The position numbers and the translations under genes were made by a program. A model generated the notes under the pieces. It did no database searches, was not told the origin of the DNA, and saw nothing but the letters and a program-made list of their open reading frames with translations. Positions 25,069 through 33,765 of a stretch of 64,000 nucleotides of DNA are shown one piece after another. Positions within the stretch are counted from its first letter, which is position 1; each line of letters starts with the position of its first letter. Source of the DNA: Paragonimus westermani (Eukaryota; Platyhelminthes; Trematoda; Plagiorchiida; Troglotrematidae); assembly GCA_008508345.1 (NCBI GenBank), contig QNGE01001299.1, forward strand, positions 1 through 64,000. Direction: 5' to 3'.

Positions 25069-25078
25069 AATGGAATTA
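25069..25078 (+). repeat. Left target-site duplication of the hammerhead-SINE insertion
   Basis: AATGGAATTA occurs directly before the inverted SINE copy. The same ten bases occur directly after the last plus-strand unit at 26168-26177. Flanking bases differ, so the match ends at ten. Confidence 0.75.
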
Positions 25079-25127
25079 CAGCGTTTGCATTCAGATAGAC
25101 TTTCAAGCCAGCCCCTTTCGAAAAGAA

Positions 25128-25172
25128 GCACTAGACTCGAGTTTCGCTCTCATTAGAGCTCGTCAGTAGTGC
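25128..25172 (-). ncRNA. Type I hammerhead ribozyme (inverted copy)
   Basis: Same 45-nt sequence as the two plus-strand ribozymes, on the minus strand. Helix I GCACTA/TAGTGC, core CTGACGA, helix II GCTC/GAGC with loop TAATGA, core GAAA, short helix III ending in T, then C at the cleavage site. All conserved core bases are present, so it should be able to cleave if transcribed. Confidence 0.85.
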
Positions 25173-25190
25173 ATATCCTTGCCACGGCTG

Positions 25191-25245
25191 GGATTTGAAC
25201 TCCGGCCATTCCAATCATGAGGCAACCGTGTTAACCACTGCGCCA
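25191..25245 (-). promoter_or_regulatory. Internal Pol III promoter, A and B boxes (inverted copy)
   Basis: Read on the minus strand, the A box TGGCGCAGTGG (25245-25235) matches TRGYNNARNNG. The B box AGTTCAAATCC (25201-25191) matches the RGTTCRANNCC consensus. The 33-nt spacing is that of a tRNA. The ribozyme follows 18 nt downstream. The surrounding sequence does not fold into a full cloverleaf, so this is a tRNA-derived promoter, not a tRNA gene. Confidence 0.8.
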
Positions 25246-25502
25246 TTCACCTCACATTAGGCACGACCGAATTATCGAATTTGAATGCACTCATGAGTAA
25301 TCTAAAATATCACCTGGCAGGTTTAATGAGATTGGAGATTACGACCTGTCTTGGAAGTCCTAATCGCAGGGTTATCGATTGAAGTTAACAGGCAGTAACT
25401 CTATCTCCTCTTGAGACGATCGGGCAACCTGATCATTGCTCACAATCGAGAGTGGTTGAGCGTTCAGATTTGATGATTCGGTCGTGCCTAATGTGAGGTC
25501 AA

Positions 25503-25557
25503 TGGCGCAGTGGTTAACACGGTTGCCTCATGATTGGAATGTCCGGAGTTCAAATCC
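25503..25557 (+). promoter_or_regulatory. Internal Pol III promoter, A and B boxes (unit 1)
   Basis: A box TGGCGCAGTGG at 25503-25513 and B box AGTTCAAATCC at 25547-25557, 33 nt apart, followed after 18 nt by the hammerhead. In multimeric transcripts an internal promoter in every unit would let each copy restart transcription. Confidence 0.8.
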
Positions 25558-25575
25558 CGGCCGTGGCAAGGATAT

Positions 25576-25620
25576 GCACTACTGACGAGCTCTAATGAGA
25601 GCGAAACTCGAGTCTAGTGC
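25576..25620 (+). ncRNA. Type I hammerhead ribozyme (unit 1)
   Basis: Self-cleaving RNA motif. Helix I pairs GCACTA (25576-25581) with TAGTGC (25615-25620). CTGACGA and GAAA form the catalytic core. Helix II is GCTC/GAGC with a TAATGA loop. Helix III is minimal, made from ACTCGAGT. Predicted cleavage follows the C at 25614 (GTC triplet). Because helix I is the open end, this is type I, as in SM-alpha and the newt satellite 2 repeat. Confidence 0.9.
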
Positions 25621-25933
25621 TTCTTTTCGAAAGAGGCTGGCTGGAAAGTCTATCTGAATGCGAACGCTGCGATCAAATGTGAGTGATGGTCAACTTGAAA
25701 ATAAACCAAATCCCCGACTACTCATCAGTAATCTAAAATATCGCCTTGCAGGTTTAATGAGTTCTGTGATCTCGACCTGTCTCGGAAGTCCTAATCGCGG
25801 GGTTATCGATTGGAGTTAACAGGCAGTAACTGTGTCTCCTCTCGAGACGATCGGGCAACCTGATCATTGCTCACAAGCGAGAGTGGTTGAGCGTTCAGAT
25901 TTGATGATTCGGTCGTGCCTAATGTGAGGTCAA

Positions 25934-25988
25934 TGGCGCAGTGGTTAACACGGTTGCCTCATGATTGGAATGTCCGGAGTTCAAATCC
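25934..25988 (+). promoter_or_regulatory. Internal Pol III promoter, A and B boxes (unit 2)
   Basis: Same A box (25934-25944) and B box (25978-25988), exactly 431 bases after those of unit 1. Confidence 0.8.
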
Positions 25989-26006
25989 CGGCCGTGGCAA
26001 GGATAT

Positions 26007-26051
26007 GCACTACTGACGAGCTCTAATGAGAGCGAAACTCGAGTCTAGTGC
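26007..26051 (+). ncRNA. Type I hammerhead ribozyme (unit 2)
   Basis: Identical to the unit 1 ribozyme and 431 bases downstream; predicted cleavage after C at 26045. Cleavage at both sites would release a 431-nt RNA (25615-26045) with 5'-OH and 2',3'-cyclic phosphate ends, the substrate for circularisation by RtcB in known retrozymes. Confidence 0.9.
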
Positions 26052-26167
26052 TTCTTTTCGAAAGAGGCTGGCTGGAAAGTCTATCTGAATGCGAACGCTG
26101 CGATCAAATGTGAGTGATGGTCAACTTGAAAATAAACCAAATCCCCGACTACTCATCAGTAATCTAC

Positions 26168-26177
26168 AATGGAATTA
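26168..26177 (+). repeat. Right target-site duplication of the hammerhead-SINE insertion
   Basis: AATGGAATTA, a direct repeat of 25069-25078, immediately after the end of the dimer. Confidence 0.75.
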
Positions 26178-29100
26178 GTGGAACGCTATTTTGAAATCTG
26201 TAATCAAATCATGTTATAAATGCACCTGCAATGTTAATACACAGTTGTTTGTTCCGGATCAAATGCTGTTCACCTGTTCCAAGCCATTTGACCGTGACTG
26301 TAAACAAAACACATTAGTAAATAATCTTTTCTTTCCAGTATTGCTAGCGAGTTATCACCAATGACCCAATTATTCATGTTTCGTTTACCGCAACAATGTT
26401 CCCACATACACTGCCACACAAAAGACGCGGTTGATAGCAGCGTAATTTAATTTCTAGTGATTGCAATTAATCGTATGTTAATAACCCCTCAAAACATTGA
26501 ACTAATGTATAAACCTGGGTGTAATCCGTGAGTCATCAAAAAATCACTTCCCGCCAATATGTCACATAACGTATGTACTTTTGTTTGGTAGTTCTGTCAA
26601 AGTGGGCAATAAATATTCGTACTTTATAAAGATCGTATCGCGTGCACCGCAGAAACGGCGCCAGTCGGAGGCCAAACATGGCATGACATGTTGCTGTAGG
26701 AACCCTAAGATTTGAAGGGTTTATTGGTCTCCCAATAATTCAGCACGGCCGCCCGCTAAAGGTCACACAATAGCAAGCAATCAAAAAATTGTTATTGTCT
26801 AAATGTTTCATGAATCTGCTGAGTCAGTTGAGCAGGGCATGCGGAAACTACACTAGGCGAACCAGATTAGGTACCACGGATGTTGGTCACCATCAGCCCA
26901 AGATGACTAAGATCTAGCAAAACAACCAAACCAATTTTTTACGTTCTCGCTGAATTTATCGATCAACGTCTTCCTAAGGTAGTAACTACCTCAGAAGAAC
27001 ATACTTGAATTTCACCATTACTCTGTTGGTGAAACGTACAGTTAGAATTTCAGGCAACTAAAGTCTGTAGCCTCCACAGACCGTCTCACTTTCGAGATAA
27101 TCACCCCTTCATTTGGCCGTTCAGTGTGGAATAAACGTGACAACAATCAACCTACCTAACAGATGAGTTCGCAACAGAACTATGAGTTATAAGATGTCTC
27201 TATTTCTTCGAAAGTATCTCACACTGCGTTTTTCCACAACTGAACCTCATTCAATTCCAGCCTTACAATTTTAACTCAAGAATACTGTCTTGTGCTAAGC
27301 CTATCAACGTTGTTCATTGGTTAGCAAAAAAGCTCACCGAAAATCATATCATCTCGAAAATTTCATGTGTGAATGTGCGTAGAGTTATTTATAATTTAAG
27401 CACTGCACAAACACATTTCCACATTGAATTGCAGTGTTTGCTAAATGATTGATGTCAGTGCCGACTGCTCGAGATGACCAAGTGCGGCCTATTTGTTTAG
27501 CCTTGAGTAACTTTGTTTATGAAATTCTAACGTGTCGCTTTCAAACCTCACGTGGAATTACAGTGAGACTGATAGAGCAAATTTCTCACAATGAATCACG
27601 CTTTCTGTGGCTCGCTGAATGTAGTCGAAGACCGGAGTTACATGAATGGTTCTCTTCAGGACCAAACATCTTCCCGGAACACTAACTGGAAGTGGAGATT
27701 TTCTATCTAAAACGTGGCACGTAAGTTTTGGAAATACAACAACGTTGTTTTTGCTTTAAAAGCTGTCATCTTAAGTTATGCTGCAAGGTTTTAACACGTT
27801 TTGGTAATTTGTTTGAGGTCTTTAACAGTTTTCCTCCCCGTTCTAATTATTGTTTAATGTTCAGGGACGGTTCTTTATACAAGGCTAACCAATAAAAGAG
27901 TTGTTTGATTTAAAGTCCATTGACCAAGTTTGCATACTTAACGTTTCAACTTAACAAAATTACGCAATCACGTGGTATTTCGACCGAACCGTACTAATTA
28001 AGTCACGCATAACTCGGTTCTCCAGTGTTCTCAGAATGAATTCCTTGAATTGTCAGTCAAGTACATTTTGAAGCATCTAACCGACTGTGCTGGACAAGGT
28101 CAAGAAACGCGAATTGTAACTGTGCACTTTTCAATTACACACAGTTTCCATGTGTTAACTCGTTTTGTATTGACAAAGCAGGCTGTGAGCACGTAAAGCG
28201 TAATCCTCTATGGTGTGCACACAAACAATTGTGCAACGAAAAAATATATTTTATCAATTGAACGTGCGTGCTCAAATTCTCCAAAGATAAACGGGCCGTT
28301 TTTCCCAAACGAAGTAAACAACAGAAATTTAGCAGTACAGAACCCGTTCGTCCTGTTGATAAACTGGACTAAGAATGAAAACATGGGTTTGTTGTTTGCT
28401 GTCTACTGTCCGAAGTTTGATGTCTGCGGATTTTAGACAATTTTGGTGTAGACCACATAAGTGACTGGCACGGCCCAGCAGGATACGGTAGATTTTAATC
28501 CTTGAAACTATTCACTATTCAGAAAACTGATCAATTTAACAGTTTATTCAAGTTTCAGTTGAAACGACATTCACTTTAGGAGTATCTTGTCGTTCACCGT
28601 CGTTATAATACTTATTTCTTGTGAAGATTCAAAAATACAGCTAATTATTCTAACTTCAGATGGAATAGTTCTTTGCGTAAAACTCCAAAGATTTCATTCT
28701 GAAGCGGGTTACCAAAGTGTCCAATTTCCAATTTCAGTTCATTTCTAACTTCCCCAGACAAAAGAATGAGCGATTTGGGCAGTTTAATTCAAATGAACTT
28801 TCTCGGAATAATTTCACGAAACCTAAAATTTTTTACCAGGCTTTGAGTGCGACAATTACATCCATCAATTTGATTCGCTGAGCGAGGTAGCAAGTTGTGA
28901 ATTTTGCAGGTATTCACAAACAACCGTTTCGCGGAATCTATGATCATTTTCAATTTCACGCACATAAATATAGTTTGTTTGAGACCACGCGAATATACCA
29001 AAGATATTCTCTATATGTCATCGGATATTTTTCATGTAAATACCAAAATTCGTTATCACACATCGAACCAAGTATGTTAGATTTAATGAAATGAAGGCTT

Positions 29101-29356
29101 GATTCAATTGTTTCAAAATTTGTTTTCCAACAAGACTTAGATCACCTTGTTGAGAGTTCATTGTCAATTTTTCGTTTTCATAATGATTAACCTCCAAGGA
29201 GATTTTAGCCACTGTTTTTTCAGATAGACTGTCGTTATCGATCTATTGCTGGGCGGCTTCAATGTATCGATGAAGACCAATGTTAATGGAGTAAACATGT
29301 AGGTTTTCAAGAACTTTTAACGATTACGTGCAAGGTAATTCTCGAAATTATTAATC
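26178..29356. other. No recognisable gene or repeat
   Basis: AT-rich sequence with a slightly GC-richer patch near 26640-26760 that I cannot classify. Short frames at 27.4-27.7, 28.2-28.4 and 28.8-29.2 kb have no motif and partly overlap on opposite strands. Confidence 0.45.
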
Positions 29357-29530
29357 AGTTGTAAGATATCTGCACCAAGTTTAGTACGAATGAAGTTGAA
29401 TAGTTTGGCGTCTGTTTAACATGTTATTGGTAAACAGATTGGGAATAACACAACGTTTCAAACAAGTTGTGATACTCTACGTTTCAACCACCTCGGGTGG
29501 CCTTCCTCAGGAGTGTGGTAATCGAAATCA
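29357..29530 (-). mobile_element. Penelope-like element end fragment with hammerhead-like motif
   Basis: This block recurs, rearranged, at 55.6-55.9 kb. On the minus strand it contains a hammerhead-like motif (29514-29474), then GAAACGTTGTGTTATTC, AACATGTTAAACAG and a stretch reading as LFNFIRT-like coding near 29390, plausibly the start of a PLE frame. I take it as the 5' end or pseudo-LTR of a PLE subfamily. The 3' side (lower coordinates) ends in unique DNA, so only the first 170 or so bases are kept. Confidence 0.5.
29474..29514 (-). ncRNA. PLE-type hammerhead-like motif with minimal helix III
   Basis: On the minus strand: helix I strand ACTC, CTGAGGA, one extra A, a 7-bp helix II (GGCCACC with GGTGGTT, two G-U pairs, loop CGA), GAAAC, GTA as cleavage triplet, then GAGT closing helix I. 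Minimal helix III of this kind is known from hammerheads in Penelope-like elements. The extra A between CTGAGGA and helix II departs from the strict core, so activity is uncertain. Confidence 0.45.
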
Positions 29531-32500
29531 CCTCTGTCAGTTAAATTCAGCATCTATTACATTGCTCCACTTTATGCCTAGGTGGGCGAGTGCAGAGTTA
29601 CCAATTATTGTTTCAACTTGAATGTCGTGCGATATTATGTTGATTAGAATGGACCTGTGATCACATGAATCATCTGCATTCATTGATTGGAATAAATCTC
29701 AAGGTCTGGCGGAATTTTCCATAATATTACACTAACCCTTCAATCGTCGGAACGGTGAAGTGAAGGTTACCATTTTGAAGTACTTTCCGGAGTTTATTTT
29801 CCCGATTCCGTTTAACCACATTAATTGGGTCCTGGAACCAGTCACCACTGTTTTACAGCTTTCCCGTTTACGATGAGACGAGCAACAGGACACTACCGTT
29901 GTAAAGCACTGGCTTACATTTCCTAAGCACAGTTTGGTTTTCGGTTGATCGTAGTCAGGTATACAAGGGTATACTATGTTCTCTGCAACCGCCATTCCTG
30001 TGTGTGATTACTTGAGGCGGGGCTTGATTTGAATGCATTCTGGCCTACATGAATCCAGTCAATTTTACACACGAACAAAACTGCATGTTAACCCAGGACC
30101 AAACCTTTTGGTAAATCGTCTTTTTTTTCAGGAAGGCACAGTCCGTCATTTCATTCTATCTCCCATCATATTTGCGGTAATCCAACAATTTTTCCTCCAA
30201 GGGTTGACTGTTCCGCAATAATTTTATTGGTTTTTATCAAAATTCGACTCTTCATACTCCAAAAAAACTTCTCATACCATCTTTTTAAGCTACAAAAAAT
30301 GGATATAGAGCACAGTCCGTTGAATTTAACTTTTTCATATTTGATCATATTCATCGTTCTCTGAAGGAAGCGATTGTAGTCTTAGGGAAGACAATCATAA
30401 ACACTCTAGCTACTTTCTAATAACCAGCCTAGTTACCAGCCCCAAGTTTGCCTATTAGCTAAGCGGAGTAATTTTTAGAGAAATTTCAACAATATATATC
30501 CATCAATCGACCAACAAATTGGCAGACCAAAATTAAATTCAAGAATCCAAGTAAACATATTTATTCAGCGGGGATACGATTTACAAGGGACGGTCTCGGT
30601 GTGTGTCCTTCCACTCTCAACTCTAGTTTTTTGAACAGGTATTTTTGCACCAGTCAGATTGAGTTGGTTCACTCAACCTTTCAATACAGTTTTTCTCACA
30701 AGCTCTGCTGTAGTACTTAGGTGTTATGTAATGTGTAATATAACTGAAGGATTCCAATCAAAAGTTTACAAACATGGGGAGAGTTATTGGATCAAACTAA
30801 CAGTTAACAAGTAACTATCGGTAGCGGCGTCAGCCGGAATCTTATCGTTGGTATTAGGGTATACTTAGCGATAATGCGTATATAATTTCGAGACCTTCCG
30901 GAAAACCTTCATCTTGGCTATAATTTCTGGTGTGTACCGGTGCTGATTTACTATGGAGAATCAGTCAACACATAAATTGACCGGTGTGCGCGTTTTTCTC
31001 ATATGAAATCGAGATGGACTATGGTAAACATGAATAAGGGGAAATTTTATGGTGATGTATTGTTACGATTCTCTGCACGTTATACACTCCATCATGCCAG
31101 GTACAATTACATATTTACAACGAAACCACACCTATCTAGCCATATTCTCGTGTGACTGGTGACCGTGAATCAGTCCATTAGATGAGGAATACCGTATGAT
31201 GCATTGTTAAGTATCCAACTATTGAGATTTGCCGCTTCAGTTGGTGCTCGTCGAAACTTACTGCGCACTACGATGGATGTGTTCAGTACGAAAAGGTTCA
31301 AGTTTGAGCGGCCTTTGTTTAGGTTGAATTAGAACCGAAGGCAGAAGTCACGTGCTCAATGTCACTTGGTCCTCTAGACAGATGAATATAATTCCGCATA
31401 TTTGTTAACAAGAGAGTAATATTTAGAAATGTAACGGCTTTCAAAAAGTGAGAAACGGTTCATCCCATCGTGTATCACTGAAGGCTTACTGTTGATTCGC
31501 ATCGACTACCTCCCGGTGTCTGTCAAGTTATGTACATTAATGCTGAACAGGGGCAGTGGAGCAAGAAGGAAAGAATAGTGTCCTCCCATACAACTTCAAG
31601 AAGCTGAATTGAAACTATAAGTGAAAAAACTGAGTGTAGGTTGAGAAAAGCAAGGTCATCAATGTTAGGTTGTGGTTGTAACTGACGCAAATCAAGTAAT
31701 GTGTATTATGAATTTTTAACTTTGCCTCACAACTTGGTTGAACCTCTGTTACGTGTGACCTTACAAATGATAATGTATACCTGACGAGACGCAGCAAACT
31801 GTACTGGCAGGATACACAGCACAGAAATCACACAAGTCTATTTGTGATTACTTGAAACAAACTACATTTAGCATATTACTAGCGTACATTGTGAACAGTA
31901 GTAGAAGGTTAGAATTACGGTATTTCTTTATTTAGATAGCGAATAATCTAAGTAGGTCGTCTCAGAGTCGAAGTATGATTGTAGGCAGAAACTTGTTTGT
32001 AGGTGGCCCGAATGTATGAAGGATGAAAGTATAAAACGAACAAGTATAAAATATCAGCAAACCTACAGCGACAACCTAATTGCAGGCACACCAAAGCGTT
32101 GATTTACCTGTCACTTTAATTAAAGTCGTCGGCCAAGCCAAATTTTCCTGGTGTCATATCTGTTATTAGATAATGTTTCTCAGTCTCTTAGTAAACAAAG
32201 GTTTGTTTGATTGAATTGCTCTTAGCAAGAAACACAGGTTGTTGAAATTTTGCAATCCACGTGACTCAAACACCGAGTCCATCTGAACCAGCGGAATAGG
32301 ATGGTCGGACGACACGAATTACGGTATGAATTCGCTTTTCACACTCCCGTCGGTCGTGAATCTGTTGCTAGCATGAAAACAAGCTCAACAAGATTAGAGT
32401 GAAATGACTGAAAATACAAATCGGGCTGGATCGTGATTGATATTCAGGGCTAAACTCACGATAAGCACAGATTGACAGTCAGTTGTTTTTGTACACATAG

Positions 32501-32906
32501 AACCAGCTGTCGACGGCTGATTAACAACGCTTCGACATACCTGAGAATTTGTGGGCTGTGAATGTGCATCTGAACCTTAAACGAAAATACGATATTTACC
32601 TGCGATCGATAATTGCCTTGCAGTGGATGAAGCGGCGTATCGTCCTCGTTTAGTGTTACTTATTGGCGTGTGAGTCGGCGCAAGCTCTGGACCAAATTTG
32701 AATGTGATTGTTGGCACTGGTTTTGGGCATTATTTTATTCTACCAATATATGTGGTTCCGCAAATGCAGAAAACTCTCCGTAGAAAACATGGGGATTTAC
32801 TTTTTTACCAAGGGCAGAGGTAACCTCGTCGTTTATGAGAGCAGAACAACCTTTGTTGCAGTATACATATGTGTCAACGTTGCCCTCGTCACCCTTCCAA
32901 ATTTGT
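29531..32906. other. No recognisable gene or repeat
   Basis: Stop-dense AT-rich sequence. Frames of 60-87 codons at 29.7-30.4 and 31.6 kb lack motifs. A 50-codon stretch near 31183-31332 looked protein-like but could not be assigned. Confidence 0.45.
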
Positions 32907-33765
32907 TCATTGGACTATCATTTTTGATGAAGAGACTAATGTAGGCAACTCCTCAGGGACTTCCACGAATGCATTTTCTGCAGGAGTAAGTGTGCTGCAT
33001 TCTCTGTTCTCATTTTCATCCTCACCCGTGACTAAGAGATTCCGGTGGACTGAGTAAAAGCCTTGAATCGTTCTTCCGACTTGTTCCTTGTCTAGTCCAA
33101 TCAAAAACACGTCATCGAGATACCGCCCGTAGAGTTTCAGTTCGTCCACAACTGAAAGTAATAGCCGTTCAACTTTGACCATGAACACGTGGGCTATAAG
33201 CGGGCCGAATGGATTCCAACGGGCACACCATCCACATTTTGAAAGCACATCCGAAAAATAAAACCCCACATTTTTCGTTCAGAGTAAATGTTAATTTTTC
33301 AGATAGTCAACAGCGATTGGAAGATAAGATTTGAGCATTAAGAATTCACATAAAATCTACCGTTTGTTAATAAGAAAGTAAAACCGATATAACTCATCGT
33401 GTCTTTGGCAATATACCGGCTTTCAGTAAGTCTTTCAAAATATGCGCACATAAATTTTGTCGAAGGTGTACAATGTCAACCAACCGTTTTGCAGGCTGAT
33501 ATTAAGTAGAATCGTTCACTGTCAAAATCGGCCGCAAAGGAATGCCCGATTTGCTGGTTTTAGATAATTGTAGAATCTTGGCATCTACAGATTTCAAGAT
33601 GCGGTACTGTCGTCCATTGATGTAACAACGCAATAAAAGCAACTGCACTACAAAGAATATCTGTTTCTTTACTGAAAGAATATTGTCAGTTTTGTTTGTG
33701 TATTTAAATTCGCTGCAGTCCATGAGAATTTCTCCCTTCTTGTCTTATGCCCACAAAGCAACAGA
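32907..33765 (-). pseudogene. Penelope-like element, N-terminal region and RT fingers/palm, frameshifted
   Basis: A second PLE lineage on the minus strand. From 33765 it reads DKKGEILMDCSEF, then NGRQYRILKSVDAKILQL and SGIPLRPILTVNDST (the PLE block preceding and entering the RT domain; usual form is a LYGLPKxHKPGxPLRP block). About 200 bp with frameshifts and stops follow, including a trace of the palm A block near 33320. The frame reopens at 33269 and contains NPFGPLIAHVFMVKVERLL (usual MGSPLGPLLAxIFM) and the catalytic YLDDV near 33115, followed by FYSVHRN. Homology ends near 32907. The catalytic YLDD is intact but the protein is split by several frameshifts, and thumb, linker and GIY-YIG domains are absent. 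Confidence 0.82.

Larger units (their letters stand above)
25297..25727 (+). repeat. 431-bp hammerhead-SINE unit 1
   Basis: First full unit of the direct dimer, defined from GTAATCT to the next GTAATCT. Order within the unit: about 190 bp of unique sequence including GACGATCGGGCAACCTG, then GTGAGGTCAATGG leading into the A box, the B box, GGCCGTGGCAAGGATAT, the ribozyme, GGCTGGCTGGAAAGTC and a CCAAATCCCCGACTACTCAT tail. The copy differs from unit 2 at scattered positions in the first 190 bp. Confidence 0.85.
25728..26158 (+). repeat. 431-bp hammerhead-SINE unit 2
   Basis: Second full unit of the direct dimer; its end coincides with the same GTAATCT junction string at which unit 1 begins. The stretch from the A box through the ribozyme to the CTACTCAT tail looks identical to unit 1 by eye. 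Confidence 0.85.
25079..26167 (+). mobile_element. Compound hammerhead-ribozyme SINE (retrozyme-like): inverted partial copy plus exact 431-bp dimer
   Basis: Between two copies of AATGGAATTA lies one inverted partial unit (about 25079-25288, minus) followed by two plus-strand units (25297-25727 and 25728-26158). The junction string GTAATCT starts at 25297, 25728 and 26159, so the period is exactly 431 and the array is a whole dimer. Each copy has a Pol III A box, a B box 33 bases later, then a hammerhead core. There is no open frame and no poly-A tail. This is the plan of tRNA-promoted hammerhead repeats such as schistosome SM-alpha and of animal retrozymes. The single flanking duplication implies the head-to-head piece and the dimer entered together, as a template-switch or twin-priming product. 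The two plus units differ at few positions; the inverted piece is slightly more diverged. It must be mobilised in trans. Confidence 0.85.

Noticed and set aside
25495..25567. Functional tRNA gene in each 431-bp unit
   Set aside because: A and B boxes are present and correctly spaced, but acceptor and T stems do not close into a cloverleaf; the boxes serve as a SINE promoter.
25079..26167. CRISPR array or satellite array
   Set aside because: Only two direct units of 431 bp with internal promoter and ribozyme and a flanking target duplication; not short repeats with unique spacers, and not a long satellite.
31183..31332. Protein-like 50-codon frame, with an alternative frame faintly like the PLE linker (LQLVLVE)
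   Set aside because: Neither frame gives more than one weak match; no neighbouring PLE blocks in order.
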